From Prado023 sp964418695 (GTDB taxonomy: Bacteria > Actinomycetota > Actinomycetes > S36-B12 > CAIYMF01), in the NCBI GenBank assembly GCA_964418695.1, contig CAYQMN010000011.1, forward strand, positions 1-64,000: 64,000 nt of DNA, written 5' to 3'. The translations under genes and the position numbers were made by a program. The number at the start of each line of letters is the position of its first letter. The stretch's first letter is position 1. Under the pieces are notes generated by a model. That model worked only from the letters and a program-made list of their open reading frames with translations. It was not told the origin of the DNA and ran no database searches. This document shows positions 17,377 to 25,808 of this stretch, one piece after another.

Positions 17377-17423
17377 GGCTCGACCAGCGGTTGGCCACCA
17401 CCCCGTCCCACGCTGGTCGAGCC
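17377..17423. terminator. Perfect 13-bp inverted repeat between convergent genes
   Basis: GGCTCGACCAGCG and its exact reverse complement flank a 21-nt loop, 38 bp after the GH13 stop and 63 bp before the end of the convergent dehydrogenase gene. It probably serves both. The arms match the CTCGACC-type dispersed motif also seen around 48068 and 961. Confidence 0.65.
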
Positions 17424-17485
17424 TGACCAGAGACCGCACCCCAGCACGCCCGATCCACCCGCATCGGCCGCAGCACGGGACCCGC

Positions 17486-18520
17486 TCAGGGGCGCAGCAG
17501 CACCTTGATCGCTCGGCGCTCGTCCATCGCGGCGTAGCCCGCGGCGGCCTCCTCCAGCGGCAGCTCGAGGTCGAACACCGGCGACGGATCGAGCCGGCCG
17601 GCGAGCACGTCGGCGGCCAGCGCGGGCAGGTACGTGCGCACGAACGCCCCGCTCCCCCGCAGCCCCACCGCACGGTCGAACATGTAGCGGACCGCCTTGG
17701 GCGTCTCCAGGTGCGGGACGCCGACGAACCCGACCGAGCCGCCCCGACGCGCGGCCTGGATCGCCGTGCCCATCGACTGCTCGGTCCCGACGCACTCCAG
17801 GACCTGCGGCGCGCCCCGCCCGTCGGTCAGATCGCGCACCGCGGTGACCGCCTCGCGCCCCCGCTCGGCGACGATCTCGGTGGCCCCGAAGGCGCGGGCG
17901 ACCGCCTGCCGGGGCGCGTGCCGGCTCAGCGCGATGACCCGCTCCGCGCCGAGCCGCCGGGCGGCCAGCACGGCACACAGCCCGACCGCCCCGTCGCCCA
18001 CCACCGCGACCGTCGAGCCCGGCCCCACGCCCGCGCACATCGCGGCGTGATGCCCGGTCGCCATCACGTCGGAGAGCGTCAGCAGCGCCGGCACCAGCGC
18101 GGGGTCGGGCTCCTGCGCCAGGCCGAACAGGGTCCCGTCCGCGAACGGCACGCGCACGACCTGGCCCTGTCCGCCGTCGCTGCCCGGCTGACCCCAGAAG
18201 CCGGCGTTGTCGCACCCGGTCGTCACCCCGTCCTGGCACGCGGGGCAGGTGCCGTCGGACCAGGAGAACGGGGCGATCACGAACTGGCCCACGCGCAGCG
18301 AGGTGACCGCGGAGCCGACCGCGCGCACGTGGCCGACGAACTCGTGCCCCGTCCGGCGGCCGGGACCAGCCGCGTCGATCCCGCGATACCCCCAGAGGTC
18401 CGACCCGCAGATGCAGGAAGCGGCGACCTCCACGATCGCGTCGGTGGGCTCGATGATCTCGGGATCGGGCACATCGGTGACGACCACGTCACCCGGGCCC
18501 CTCAGCACGGCGGCACGCAT
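17486..18520 (-). CDS. Zinc-dependent alcohol dehydrogenase (MDR superfamily)
   Basis: A 344-residue medium-chain dehydrogenase. ICGSDLWGYRG has the catalytic-zinc Cys, GHEFVGHV the zinc His-Glu pair. The structural-zinc loop keeps only CPAC and a later Cys (TTGCDN), fewer than the four of classic enzymes. VAVVGDGAVGLCAVLAA is the NAD(P)-binding turn. Substrate unknown. It stands alone on the minus strand with a tandem array upstream and a hairpin downstream. Confidence 0.9.
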   Translation of the reverse strand: MRAAVLRGPGDVVVTDVPDPEIIEPTDAIVEVAASCICGSDLWGYRGIDAAGPGRRTGHEFVGHVRAVGSAVTSLRVGQFVIAPFSWSDGTCPACQDGVTTGCDNAGFWGQPGSDGGQGQVVRVPFADGTLFGLAQEPDPALVPALLTLSDVMATGHHAAMCAGVGPGSTVAVVGDGAVGLCAVLAARRLGAERVIALSRHAPRQAVARAFGATEIVAERGREAVTAVRDLTDGRGAPQVLECVGTEQSMGTAIQAARRGGSVGFVGVPHLETPKAVRYMFDRAVGLRGSGAFVRTYLPALAADVLAGRLDPSPVFDLELPLEEAAAGYAAMDERRAIKVLLRP

Positions 18521-18582
18521 GGGCGCCAGCGTGCCAGAAGCCCCGGTGTGGCGGGCGGGCGAGCGGCCGTCTGGGTGAGGTC

Positions 18583-18807
18583 GGTGCCGGAGGAGGTGGG
18601 TGCTGGAGGAGGTGGGTGCTGGAGGAGGTGGGTGCTGGAGGAGNNNNNNNNNNNNNNNNNNNNNNNNNNNNNNNNNNNNNNNNNNNNNNNNNNNNNNNNN
18701 NNNNNNNNNNNNNNNNNNNNNNNNNNNNNNNNNNNNNNNNNNNGGAGGAGGTGGGTGCTGGAGGAGGTGGGTGCTGGAGGAGGTGGGTGCTGGAGGAGGT
18801 GGGTGGT
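18583..18807. repeat. 16-bp tandem array interrupted by an assembly gap
   Basis: Perfect copies of TGCTGGAGGAGGTGGG on both sides of a 100-N gap, at least seven units visible. The array lies between the start of the dehydrogenase gene and the stop of the thioesterase gene. No other content is visible in this 305-bp intergenic stretch. Confidence 0.95.
18644..18743. other. Assembly gap, 100 N
   Basis: Exactly 100 unknown bases with the same 16-bp repeat on both flanks. It most likely stands for an unresolved number of repeat units. Confidence 0.98.
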
Positions 18808-18825
18808 GCCCGGCGAGGCGTGGGC

Positions 18826-19734
18826 CTACTTGATGACGGCGACTGTCTGAGTGTTCCAGCTGACGAGCTGGCCGTCGGTGGACCACAGCTCGCGGGTCTC
18901 GACCAGGTAGCCCTGGGATGCGCTGACCGAACGGCCTCTGTGCAGCAGCGGGCGCATCCGGCCGTCGGGCTCGCGGGGCAGGCTCGCCGGTTCGGCGATG
19001 AGCTCCAGTGCGAAGCCGAGGGTGCCGACCGGGCGGGGCCGGTCCAGTGCGGAGACGACCGCGACCCACCAGGCGTCGGCCATCGCGGTGACCACCGGCG
19101 CGCCGAGGTCGGCCAGCGGGCCGCGCGGGCGGATCCACCCCAGAGTCACCACGTCTCGGCGGCCGGTGAACGGCAGTCCGGAGATGATGCGGAACTCCAG
19201 CGCCCGCGCGAACTCCGGCGCCAGCGGCGGTCCGACGTTCAGCGCCGGCACCGCCTCCGGTCCGGCCGCGAGCTCCGGGGGCACGTCGACGGCCAGCCAC
19301 TGCGGGCCGTCGGGCATGTCCGGGCCGGAGCGGGCGGCGCCCAGGACCACGACGCCGTGGGCGATCACGCTGCCACTCTCGTCGTGGATCCGGGCGGCCA
19401 GGGTGTGCGTGCCCGACCCTCGCCGCAGCGACTCGACGCTCACGTGCGCTCGCCCGGCCATCAGTGGGGCGACCAGCTGCGCGCTCATGGTGCGCAGCCG
19501 CAGCTCGGGCCGCGGGTCCACCTGCTGGACCGCGCTGACCATGGCCCCGGTGGGCACCCCACCCCAGGCGCCGCGGCCCTGCTGGAGACCGTCGGGCACG
19601 TCCAGCACGAACCGCCCGGGCTCACCGGTCACCGGCGTCGGGCGCAGCAGAGCGGAGAGATCGACGGTGGCGAAGTCCAGCTCCGCCGGATCGGTCGCCG
19701 GATCGGTCGCCGGATCGGTCGTGGGGCGGGTCAT
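18826..19734 (-). CDS. Acyl-CoA thioesterase-like protein (double hotdog)
   Basis: A 302-residue protein resembling TesB-type double-hotdog thioesterases. The first hotdog shows GRGAWGGVPTGAM near residue 55, and the second ADAWWVAVVSAL followed by a paired strand pattern ending in RGRSVSASQGYLVETRELWSTDGQLV. It probably hydrolyses acyl-CoAs. Its ATG overlaps the TetR stop (ATGA) and it lies downstream of fadA-fadB on the same strand, which fits a role in fatty-acid turnover. A 12-bp unit repeated three times gives the N-terminal DPATDPATDPA. Confidence 0.82.
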   Translation of the reverse strand: MTRPTTDPATDPATDPAELDFATVDLSALLRPTPVTGEPGRFVLDVPDGLQQGRGAWGGVPTGAMVSAVQQVDPRPELRLRTMSAQLVAPLMAGRAHVSVESLRRGSGTHTLAARIHDESGSVIAHGVVVLGAARSGPDMPDGPQWLAVDVPPELAAGPEAVPALNVGPPLAPEFARALEFRIISGLPFTGRRDVVTLGWIRPRGPLADLGAPVVTAMADAWWVAVVSALDRPRPVGTLGFALELIAEPASLPREPDGRMRPLLHRGRSVSASQGYLVETRELWSTDGQLVSWNTQTVAVIK

Positions 19735-20333
19735 CGGGGGGCTCCCGTCGGTTCGGGCTGGGTCAGGTCCAGCGGGATCGCGGCGGCTCGGGTGAGCTCG
19801 TCGAGCAGGCCGCTCACGAGCAGCTCGACTGCCGCGGCGCGCGGGACTCCGGAGTCGGTGACCGTCAAGGCCACCTCCTCCAGCGCGCCCAGCCAGCCGC
19901 GCACCGCCAGCCTGGTCAGCGGGTCGCGGTGGGGCCACTCCGCAGCGTCCAGCCACAGGTCCACCAGCTGGGAGCGGATCAGGTCGAGCATCTCCAGGAC
20001 GCGGACGTCCCCGCCAGCGGCGCCGCGCACGAGCGTGACGTAGACCCCGCGGTGCAGGCGCACGAACTTGAGGAAGCCGGCGACCATCGCCCGCAGGCGC
20101 ACGCCGACCTCGGCGGCCGGGTCGCCCGGCGCGTCGAGCAGCAGCCGCTCGCCGAGGGTGGCGACCATCGCCGCGAAGTACTCCCCCTTGGAGGGGAAGT
20201 AGTGGAAGACCAGGGTCCGCGAGACGCCGGCGGCCGTGGCGACCTCGTCCAGGGCCAGGTCGTGGATCGGCCGGGTGGCCAGCAGGTCCAGGCCGATCGT
20301 CAGCAGCTGCGCGCGCCGGTCCTGGGCGGACAT
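19731..20333 (-). CDS. TetR-family transcriptional regulator
   Basis: A 200-residue repressor-type protein. The N-terminal helix-turn-helix (about 8-55) has LALDEVATAAGVSRTLVFHYFPSKGEY; the rest is an all-helical ligand domain. Lying between fadB and the thioesterase, it is a plausible acyl-CoA-sensing regulator of this cluster, acting perhaps on the palindrome in the fadA promoter. I chose ATG at 20333. GTG at 20396 would add 21 low-complexity residues, and it arises from a 14-bp duplication of the fadB stop region. Confidence 0.85.
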   Translation of the reverse strand: MSAQDRRAQLLTIGLDLLATRPIHDLALDEVATAAGVSRTLVFHYFPSKGEYFAAMVATLGERLLLDAPGDPAAEVGVRLRAMVAGFLKFVRLHRGVYVTLVRGAAGGDVRVLEMLDLIRSQLVDLWLDAAEWPHRDPLTRLAVRGWLGALEEVALTVTDSGVPRAAAVELLVSGLLDELTRAAAIPLDLTQPEPTGAPR

Positions 20334-20384
20334 GCGCGGTGGCCCCGGGTGCGGGTCCCCCGAGGGGGCAGCCCCGGGGCCACC

Positions 20385-20412
20385 GACGCGACTCACTTGA
20401 CGCGACTCACTT
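20385..20412. repeat. 14-bp duplication spanning the fadB stop codon
   Basis: Two perfect 14-bp copies (AAGTGAGTCGCGTC on the minus strand). One contains the fadB stop; the other creates an alternative GTG start in the TetR frame. Confidence 0.92.
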
Positions 20413-22569
20413 GTAGGTGCCGCCGGCCTGCGCCAGGGCGACCACCGACGCCGGCGGGGTGAACCGCTCGCCGTAGGTCGCGGCCAGCTCGTTCGCGCGG
20501 GCCACGAAGCCGGCCGCGCCGCCCTCGTACCCGTTCACGAACTGCAGCACGCCACCGGACCACGCCGGGAACCCGATGCCGAAGATCGAGCCGATGTTCG
20601 CCTCGGGCACCGAGCGCAGCACGCCCTCGTCGAGGCACTTGATCGACTCGATCACCTCGATGAACAGCATCCGGTCCTGGATGTCCTGGAACGGGATCTC
20701 GCGGTTGGTGCCGCCGAACGCGCCGGCCAGCCCGCTCCACAGCCCGAGACGCTTGCCGCCCTCGTACTCGTAGAACCCGGCACCGGCGGCCCGGCCACCG
20801 CGGCCGTGCTCGTTGACCATCGTCTCGATCACCGGGTAGCCGGGGTGCGAGGAGAAGTTCTTCCCCTCCGCGGCGGCGGCCTCGCGGGCCTCCTTGGCGA
20901 TCTTCACGCCCAGCGTGAGGCTGACCTCGTCGGTCAGGGTCAGCGGCCCGACCGGGTATCCGGCCTGGGTCGCGGCCTGCTCCACCGAGTTCGCCGGCAC
21001 GCCCTCGCCGACCAGCGCGGCACCCTCGGCGACCACGGTCGAGATGACCCGGCTGGTGAAGAACCCGCGGCTGTCGTTGACCACGATCGGCAGCTTGCGG
21101 ATCTGCAGGGCCACGTCGATCGCCTTGGCCAGCGCCTCGTCGGAGGTCTTCTCGCCCACGACGATCTCCAGCAGCTGCATCTTGTCGACGGGCGAGAAGA
21201 AGTGCAGGCCGATGAAGTCCTCGGGCCGGTCCACGCCCTCGGCGAGCCTGGTGATCGGCAGCGAGGAGGTGTTGGACCCGAGCAGCGCGTCGTCGGCCAG
21301 CAGCGGCACGACCTCGGCGTACACCGAGTGCTTGAGCTTCGGGTCCTCGAAGACCGCCTCGATGAGCAGGTCGGCGCCCTTGGCGTCGAGCATGTTCTCG
21401 GTGGGGGTGATCCGGGCCAGGATCTCGTCGCGCTGCTGGGCGGTCATCTTGCCGCGGGTCACGGCCTTGTCCAGCAGGTTGGCGGAGTAGGCCTTGCCCT
21501 TCTCGGCCGAGGCCAGGGTGACGTCCTTGAGCACGACCTCCATGCCGCCGCGGGCGCACACGTAGGCGATGCCCGCGCCCATCATCCCCGCGCCCAGGAC
21601 CACGACCCGCTTGGCCGTGTACTTGGGCACGCCGGCCGGGCGGTCCCCGCCACGCGTGATGTGGGTGTGGTCGAAGAACACGTTGATGAGGTTCTTGCTG
21701 ACCTGCCCGATCGCGAGGTTGACGAAGTACTCGGTCTCGATGGACAGCGCGGACTCGAAGTCCACCTGCGCGCCCTCGACGGCCGCGGACATGATCGCCA
21801 GCGGCGCGGGCATCGGGGCGCCCTTGATCTGCTTGCGCAGGTTGGCCGGGAACGCGGGCAGGTTCGCCGCGAAGGCCGGGGTGCTCGGCGTGCCGCCGGG
21901 GATCCTGTAGCCGCGCTTGTCCCAGGGCTGGACCGCGTCCAGGTTGGTCAGCGCCCAGGTCTTGGCCTTGGTGACCAGCTCCTCGGGGGTCTCGACCAGC
22001 TCGTCGACGATCCCGGTCGCCAGGGCGTCCTTGGGCTTGCGCCGCTGGCCCTGCAGGAGGTGGTTCATCAGCGCGGTCTGGATGCCGAACATCCGCACGG
22101 AACGCACGACCCCGCCGCCGCCGGGCAGCAGGCCCAGAGTCACCTCGGGGAAGCCGATCTCGGTGCCCTTGGCGTCCAGCAGCACGCGGTGGTGGCAGGC
22201 CAGCGCGATCTCCAGGCCGCCGCCGAGCGCGGAGCCGTTGATCGCGGCGACCACCGGGCGGCCGAGGGTCTCCAGGCGACGCAGGGTGTGACGCAGCTCG
22301 GTCACCATCGCGGACACCTCGGCGGCGTGCTCGGGGACGGCCTGGCTCAGGTCCTTCAGGTCGCCGCCGGCGAAGAACGACTTCTTCGCCGAGGTGATGA
22401 CGACGCCGGTGATCTTCTCCTTCTCGGCCTCGAGCCGGTCCACGGTCGCCTTGAAGGACTCGCGGAACAGGGTGTTCATCGTGTTCACCGACTGGGTCGG
22501 GTCGTCCATCGTCAGCGTGACGATGCCGGCCTCGTCGAGCTCCCAGGCGATCATGGTGGTCTCAGTCAT
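20407..22569 (-). CDS. fadB: Fatty-acid oxidation multifunctional enzyme: enoyl-CoA hydratase / 3-hydroxyacyl-CoA dehydrogenase
   Basis: A 720-residue beta-oxidation enzyme. The N-terminal crotonase domain (about 1-230) has the oxyanion segments SFFAGGDL and INGSALGGGLEIALA and catalytic Glu in GFPEVTLGLLPGGGG. The Rossmann domain begins near 320 with VLGAGMMGAGIAY, followed by NTSSLPI and HFFSPVDKM with the catalytic His, and C-terminal helical domains. It pairs with the thiolase 30 bp upstream to form the trifunctional complex. Resembles mycobacterial FadB. Confidence 0.95.
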   Translation of the reverse strand: MTETTMIAWELDEAGIVTLTMDDPTQSVNTMNTLFRESFKATVDRLEAEKEKITGVVITSAKKSFFAGGDLKDLSQAVPEHAAEVSAMVTELRHTLRRLETLGRPVVAAINGSALGGGLEIALACHHRVLLDAKGTEIGFPEVTLGLLPGGGGVVRSVRMFGIQTALMNHLLQGQRRKPKDALATGIVDELVETPEELVTKAKTWALTNLDAVQPWDKRGYRIPGGTPSTPAFAANLPAFPANLRKQIKGAPMPAPLAIMSAAVEGAQVDFESALSIETEYFVNLAIGQVSKNLINVFFDHTHITRGGDRPAGVPKYTAKRVVVLGAGMMGAGIAYVCARGGMEVVLKDVTLASAEKGKAYSANLLDKAVTRGKMTAQQRDEILARITPTENMLDAKGADLLIEAVFEDPKLKHSVYAEVVPLLADDALLGSNTSSLPITRLAEGVDRPEDFIGLHFFSPVDKMQLLEIVVGEKTSDEALAKAIDVALQIRKLPIVVNDSRGFFTSRVISTVVAEGAALVGEGVPANSVEQAATQAGYPVGPLTLTDEVSLTLGVKIAKEAREAAAAEGKNFSSHPGYPVIETMVNEHGRGGRAAGAGFYEYEGGKRLGLWSGLAGAFGGTNREIPFQDIQDRMLFIEVIESIKCLDEGVLRSVPEANIGSIFGIGFPAWSGGVLQFVNGYEGGAAGFVARANELAATYGERFTPPASVVALAQAGGTYK

Positions 22570-22599
22570 GAGTCAGGTTCCTCTTCTCGTCCGGGGGTC

Positions 22600-23814
22600 T
22601 CAGAGACGCTCGATGATGGTGGCCACGCCCATGCCGCCGCCGATGCACAGCGTCGCCAGGCCGTAGCGGCCGTTGGTCCGCTCCAGCTCGTCCAGGCAGG
22701 TGCCCAGGATCATCGCGCCGGTCGCGCCCAGCGGGTGCCCCATGGCGATCGCGCCGCCGTTGACGTTGACCTTGTCCGGGTCGATGTGCAGGTCGCGCAT
22801 CCACTTCAGGACGACCGCGGCGAACGCCTCGTTGAGCTCGAAGACGTCGATGTCCTCGATGCTCAGCCCGGCGGTGCGCAGCACCTTCTCGGTGGCCGGC
22901 GTGGGGCCGGTGAGCATGATGGTCGGCTCCGAGCCGGTGACCGCGGAGGCGACGATCCGGGCGCGCGGGGTGAGCCCGGCGTTGGTGCCGGCCCGCTCGT
23001 TGCCGATGAGCACCAGCGCGGCGCCGTCGACGATGCCCGAGGAGTTGCCCGGGGTGTGCACGTGGTTGATCGACTCGACCCAGTGGTACTTCTGCAGCGC
23101 CACCGCGTCGAAGCCGCCCAGCTCGCCCATGCCCACGAAGGAGGGGTTGAGCTTGCCCAGGTCGGCGGCGGTGGTGCTCGGGCGCATGTGCTCGTCGTGG
23201 TCCAGCACGGTGATGCCGTTGCGGTCCTTGACCGGGACGACCGACTTGGCGAAGTAGCCACCGCTCCAAGCCGCCGCGGCGCGCTGCTGCGAGCGGACCG
23301 CGTAGGCGTCCACGTCGTCGCGGCTGAAGCCCTCGATCGTGGCGATCAGGTCGGCGCTGATGCCCTGCGGGACGAAGTAGGAGTCGTACGAGGTCTCGGG
23401 GTCCATCGCCCAGGCGCCGCCGTCGGAGCCCATCGGGATGCGGCTCATGCACTCCACACCGCCGGCCAGGCCCAGGTCCTCCCAGCCCGAGCGGACCTTG
23501 GCCGCGACCATGTTGACCGCCTCCAGGCCCGAGGCGCAGAACCGGTTGATGGTGACGCCGGCACCCGCGGCGTCGGGCAGCGACGAGGCGATCGCGGCGG
23601 TGCGCGCGATGTCCGCGCCTTGGTCGCCGACCGGGGTCACGCAGCCCAGGACGATGTCCTCGACCAGGTTCGGGTCCATCTGGCTGTGCCGGTCCAGGAC
23701 CTCCTCGATCAGGCCGGACACCATGGTCACCGGCTTGACGTTGTGCAGCGAGCCGTTCTTCCCCTTGCCTCGGGGGGTGCGGATCGCCTCGTAGATGTAC
23801 GCCTCGTTGCTCAC
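22600..23814 (-). CDS. fadA: Acetyl-CoA C-acyltransferase (3-ketoacyl-CoA thiolase)
   Basis: A 404-residue thiolase for the last step of beta-oxidation. Cys93 in RFCASGLEAV is the acyl-accepting nucleophile; ELNEAFAAV, GGAIAMGHPLGATGA (His) and LCIGGGMG (second Cys) complete the site. The GTG start gives VSNEAYIYEAIRTPRGK, the normal thiolase N-terminus, with GGAG about 11 nt upstream. First gene of the fadA-fadB unit, preceded by a promoter with a putative operator. Confidence 0.95.
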   Translation of the reverse strand: MSNEAYIYEAIRTPRGKGKNGSLHNVKPVTMVSGLIEEVLDRHSQMDPNLVEDIVLGCVTPVGDQGADIARTAAIASSLPDAAGAGVTINRFCASGLEAVNMVAAKVRSGWEDLGLAGGVECMSRIPMGSDGGAWAMDPETSYDSYFVPQGISADLIATIEGFSRDDVDAYAVRSQQRAAAAWSGGYFAKSVVPVKDRNGITVLDHDEHMRPSTTAADLGKLNPSFVGMGELGGFDAVALQKYHWVESINHVHTPGNSSGIVDGAALVLIGNERAGTNAGLTPRARIVASAVTGSEPTIMLTGPTPATEKVLRTAGLSIEDIDVFELNEAFAAVVLKWMRDLHIDPDKVNVNGGAIAMGHPLGATGAMILGTCLDELERTNGRYGLATLCIGGGMGVATIIERL

Positions 23815-23908
23815 GCCTGCATCGTCTCCTCGTCTGCTGTCGTGGTCACCGCTCGCGGAGACGCGCCATGCACGGCGCGATCCCTCTTGTTGAGCAAGTG
23901 TCAACAGA

Positions 23909-23936
23909 GTACTACTGGCCGGTAACTTGGTGTCAA
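23909..23936 (-). promoter_or_regulatory. Predicted fadA promoter with operator-like palindrome in the spacer
   Basis: On the minus strand a consensus -35 TTGACA (23936-23931) precedes a weak -10 (TAGTAC) at about 16 bp spacing. The spacer carries TACCGGCCAGTA (23924-23913), a 12-bp palindrome with one mismatched pair. A second TTGACA lies at 23904-23899. A palindrome inside the core promoter would let a repressor block polymerase; the TetR protein of this cluster is the obvious candidate. Confidence 0.5.
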
Positions 23937-24098
23937 GAACCCCCGCCGACTCCCCAGCCGGAGGGCCGGCGCCCTTTCGGGCAGCCGAGCGAACCCCCCG
24001 GCGCGCCCACCGACGCACTGTTGGCCGATCCGGGGATCAACGCGGGACCAGCACCTGTCCGCGCACATGTGACCCGCGTTACATTCGCGTGAGACGAA

Positions 24099-24118
24099 GG
24101 CCCTGCCTTGGCAGGGCC
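24099..24118. terminator. Perfect 9-bp hairpin upstream of the DUF2589 operon
   Basis: GGCCCTGCC and its exact complement with a 2-nt loop, 41 bp before the first gene of the operon. It may end transcription entering from upstream or act in the leader of the operon. No other clear signal was seen in the divergent region 23940-24098; CGCGTTACATTCGCG at about 24076-24090 could be part of a promoter or site. Confidence 0.4.
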
Positions 24119-24159
24119 GACGTGGACTGCTGGCACCGCCTGCTCTGCGAGGAATGCGC

Positions 24160-24387
24160 ATGGTCGAGGTCCTGGTCTTCAACATCGGCGACGAGTCGGC
24201 GCGGATGAAGGTGGGCAAGTCCTACCTCCTGCTCGGCGTCACCGGATCGGTCGACGAGGCACGCGAGCTGGCCGAGTCGCTTCCCGCGAACGCGGGATCC
24301 AAGGTCGTCATCGTCACCAAGGACTCCGTGCTGCGCCGGATTCCGGCCGTCCGGCTCCAGGAGCTCGACGAGCAGGTGGCCGAATGA
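24160..24387 (+). CDS. Small unknown protein, first gene of the DUF2589 operon
   Basis: A 75-residue protein with an alternating beta/alpha pattern: a VEVLVFNIG strand, a KVGKSYLLLGV strand, a helix rich in Glu/Ala, and a SKVVIVTKD strand. I do not recognise a family. The ATG at 24160 has GAGGA 6 nt upstream; the ATG at 24154 is too close to that site. It precedes the first DUF2589 gene by 93 bp on the same strand. Confidence 0.65.
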   Translation: MVEVLVFNIGDESARMKVGKSYLLLGVTGSVDEARELAESLPANAGSKVVIVTKDSVLRRIPAVRLQELDEQVAE

Positions 24388-24480
24388 CTCCTCTCCCCCC
24401 GACCGGCCGCCTGCCGGCCCCTGCCCGGACCGGCCCCACGACCCGATCCCACGCCCACCTAACCCCCGAAGGAGACCGCG

Positions 24481-25089
24481 GTGTCCAGAGCAGTTGAGGA
24501 GCTATCCCAGATCCCGTTCGCCCACCTCATCGGCTCTCCGATGAAGGCGGCCATCGAGGCTCAGGCGCTGGCCGCGCAGAGCACCGTGGAGTTCATCCAG
24601 AAGGTCGGCTTCAAGCAGCCCTCCGCGGGTGGGGCGGACATGCTGTTCACCAATCCGCAGGGGGACGCCGACGCCGGCGAGGTGCGCAGCGTCACCCTGT
24701 CCTACGACAAGGTCGACGAGAACGGGACGAAGTCGGCGTTCTCGCTGACCGTCCCGCTGCTGGTCATCGTGCCGATCCCCTACCTGCGGATCGACGAGAT
24801 GACGATCGACTTCAAGGCGAAGCTGACCGACAGCATCGTGCGCAACACCAACACCAGCTTCTCGCTGGACACCTCCGTGGGCGGCAGCTACAGCGCGTTC
24901 TGGTCGCCGGTGAAGCTCGACTTCCGCGTCAACGCGGCGTTCAAGACCTCGACCTCCACCCAGGCCAGCAGCACACGTGACTACTCGATGGAGATCCACG
25001 TGCGGGCGGTCCAGGACAAGATGCCCGAGGGCCTCGGCCGGATCATCGACATCCTCGAGAGCTCGATCTCCGAGACCAAGGCGTCCTGA
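24481..25089 (+). CDS. DUF2589 protein, copy 1
   Basis: A 202-residue DUF2589 (PF11655-type) protein. The N-terminal helix PMKAAIEAQALAAQSTVEFI is the family signature, followed by VRSVTLSYDK, FSLTVPLLVIVPIPYLRID and a beta-rich core, ending in MPEGLGRIIDILESSI. No signal peptide or membrane helix. Function of the family is unknown to me. GTG start with AAGGAGA 6 nt upstream. A second, diverged copy lies two genes downstream, which suggests a paired or hetero-oligomeric structural role. Confidence 0.88.
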   Translation: MSRAVEELSQIPFAHLIGSPMKAAIEAQALAAQSTVEFIQKVGFKQPSAGGADMLFTNPQGDADAGEVRSVTLSYDKVDENGTKSAFSLTVPLLVIVPIPYLRIDEMTIDFKAKLTDSIVRNTNTSFSLDTSVGGSYSAFWSPVKLDFRVNAAFKTSTSTQASSTRDYSMEIHVRAVQDKMPEGLGRIIDILESSISETKAS

Positions 25090-25096
25090 CGAGCCG

Positions 25097-25807
25097 ATGA
25101 CCAAGCTGAGCAACGTCGTCGGCGGTCTGCTCCGAGACCTCGCGCAGAGCCACGCGATCTCCGACGCGTCGACCGTCGAGATCCTGGACGCCTACGGCCG
25201 CGACGACGCGCTGTCCCAGCTGCCCGTGCCGCGCATGTCCATCCGGCAGGCGGAGATCCGGCTGCGGTTCGCGGTCGCCGAGATCCAGGACGAGCCGGCC
25301 GAGCTGGGCGCCGAGGAGGTCCGGGACCTGTGGACGGCAGCGCTTCAGGATCGCGTGCTGCCCGCCGCCCTGCTCGAAGTCGGCCGCCTGGACAACAAGC
25401 GGGTGAGCGCCGCCCTGCACAAGGCGGTCGCGCAGGGCGGGCTGACCGCGGAGCTGGACCCCGCGCTGCTGTTGCGCGAGGACGGGGAGGCGCGGGTCAT
25501 CAAGCTCTCCCACGCCTTCCTGGACAAGCAGATCCAGACGGTGGCGCCCAGCTACCGGGCCAGCCTCGAGGGACTCGACGTCTCCGGCGCCCTGATCCGC
25601 GCGCTGCGCGACGAGGTCCCGCAGCTGATCGACGCGGTCCGCCAGCTCGACGCCTCCCGCCGCGCGGCCGCCGCCAACCTCAGCGTCGCCATCACCACCG
25701 AATCGCTGGCCAGCGTGCCGGAGGCCCAGATCAGTGAGCTGGTCCTCACGGTGAGCATGGACGAGGTGCAGCGCGGCTCGTCTCCGGCTCTCGGATCGGG
25801 GGGCTGA
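25097..25807 (+). CDS. Unknown protein of the DUF2589 operon
   Basis: A 236-residue cytosolic protein. The N-terminus (VVGGLLRDLAQSHAISD) is helical, then LSQLPVPRMSIRQAEIRLRFAV reads as a beta strand pair, then an Ala/Leu-rich helical middle and a final amphipathic strand block LSVAITTESLASVPE. The segment with LPVPRMSIR and the following strand resembles proteins I associate with DUF2589 neighbourhoods, but I cannot name a family. It begins 7 bp after the DUF2589-1 stop and ends 1 bp before the DUF2589-2 start. Confidence 0.75.
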   Translation: MTKLSNVVGGLLRDLAQSHAISDASTVEILDAYGRDDALSQLPVPRMSIRQAEIRLRFAVAEIQDEPAELGAEEVRDLWTAALQDRVLPAALLEVGRLDNKRVSAALHKAVAQGGLTAELDPALLLREDGEARVIKLSHAFLDKQIQTVAPSYRASLEGLDVSGALIRALRDEVPQLIDAVRQLDASRRAAAANLSVAITTESLASVPEAQISELVLTVSMDEVQRGSSPALGSGG

Positions 25808-25808
25808 G

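Noticed and set aside
20806..23925. 1039-codon open frame opposite fadB-fadA
   Set aside because: Shadow of two well-conserved beta-oxidation genes; no recognisable motif.
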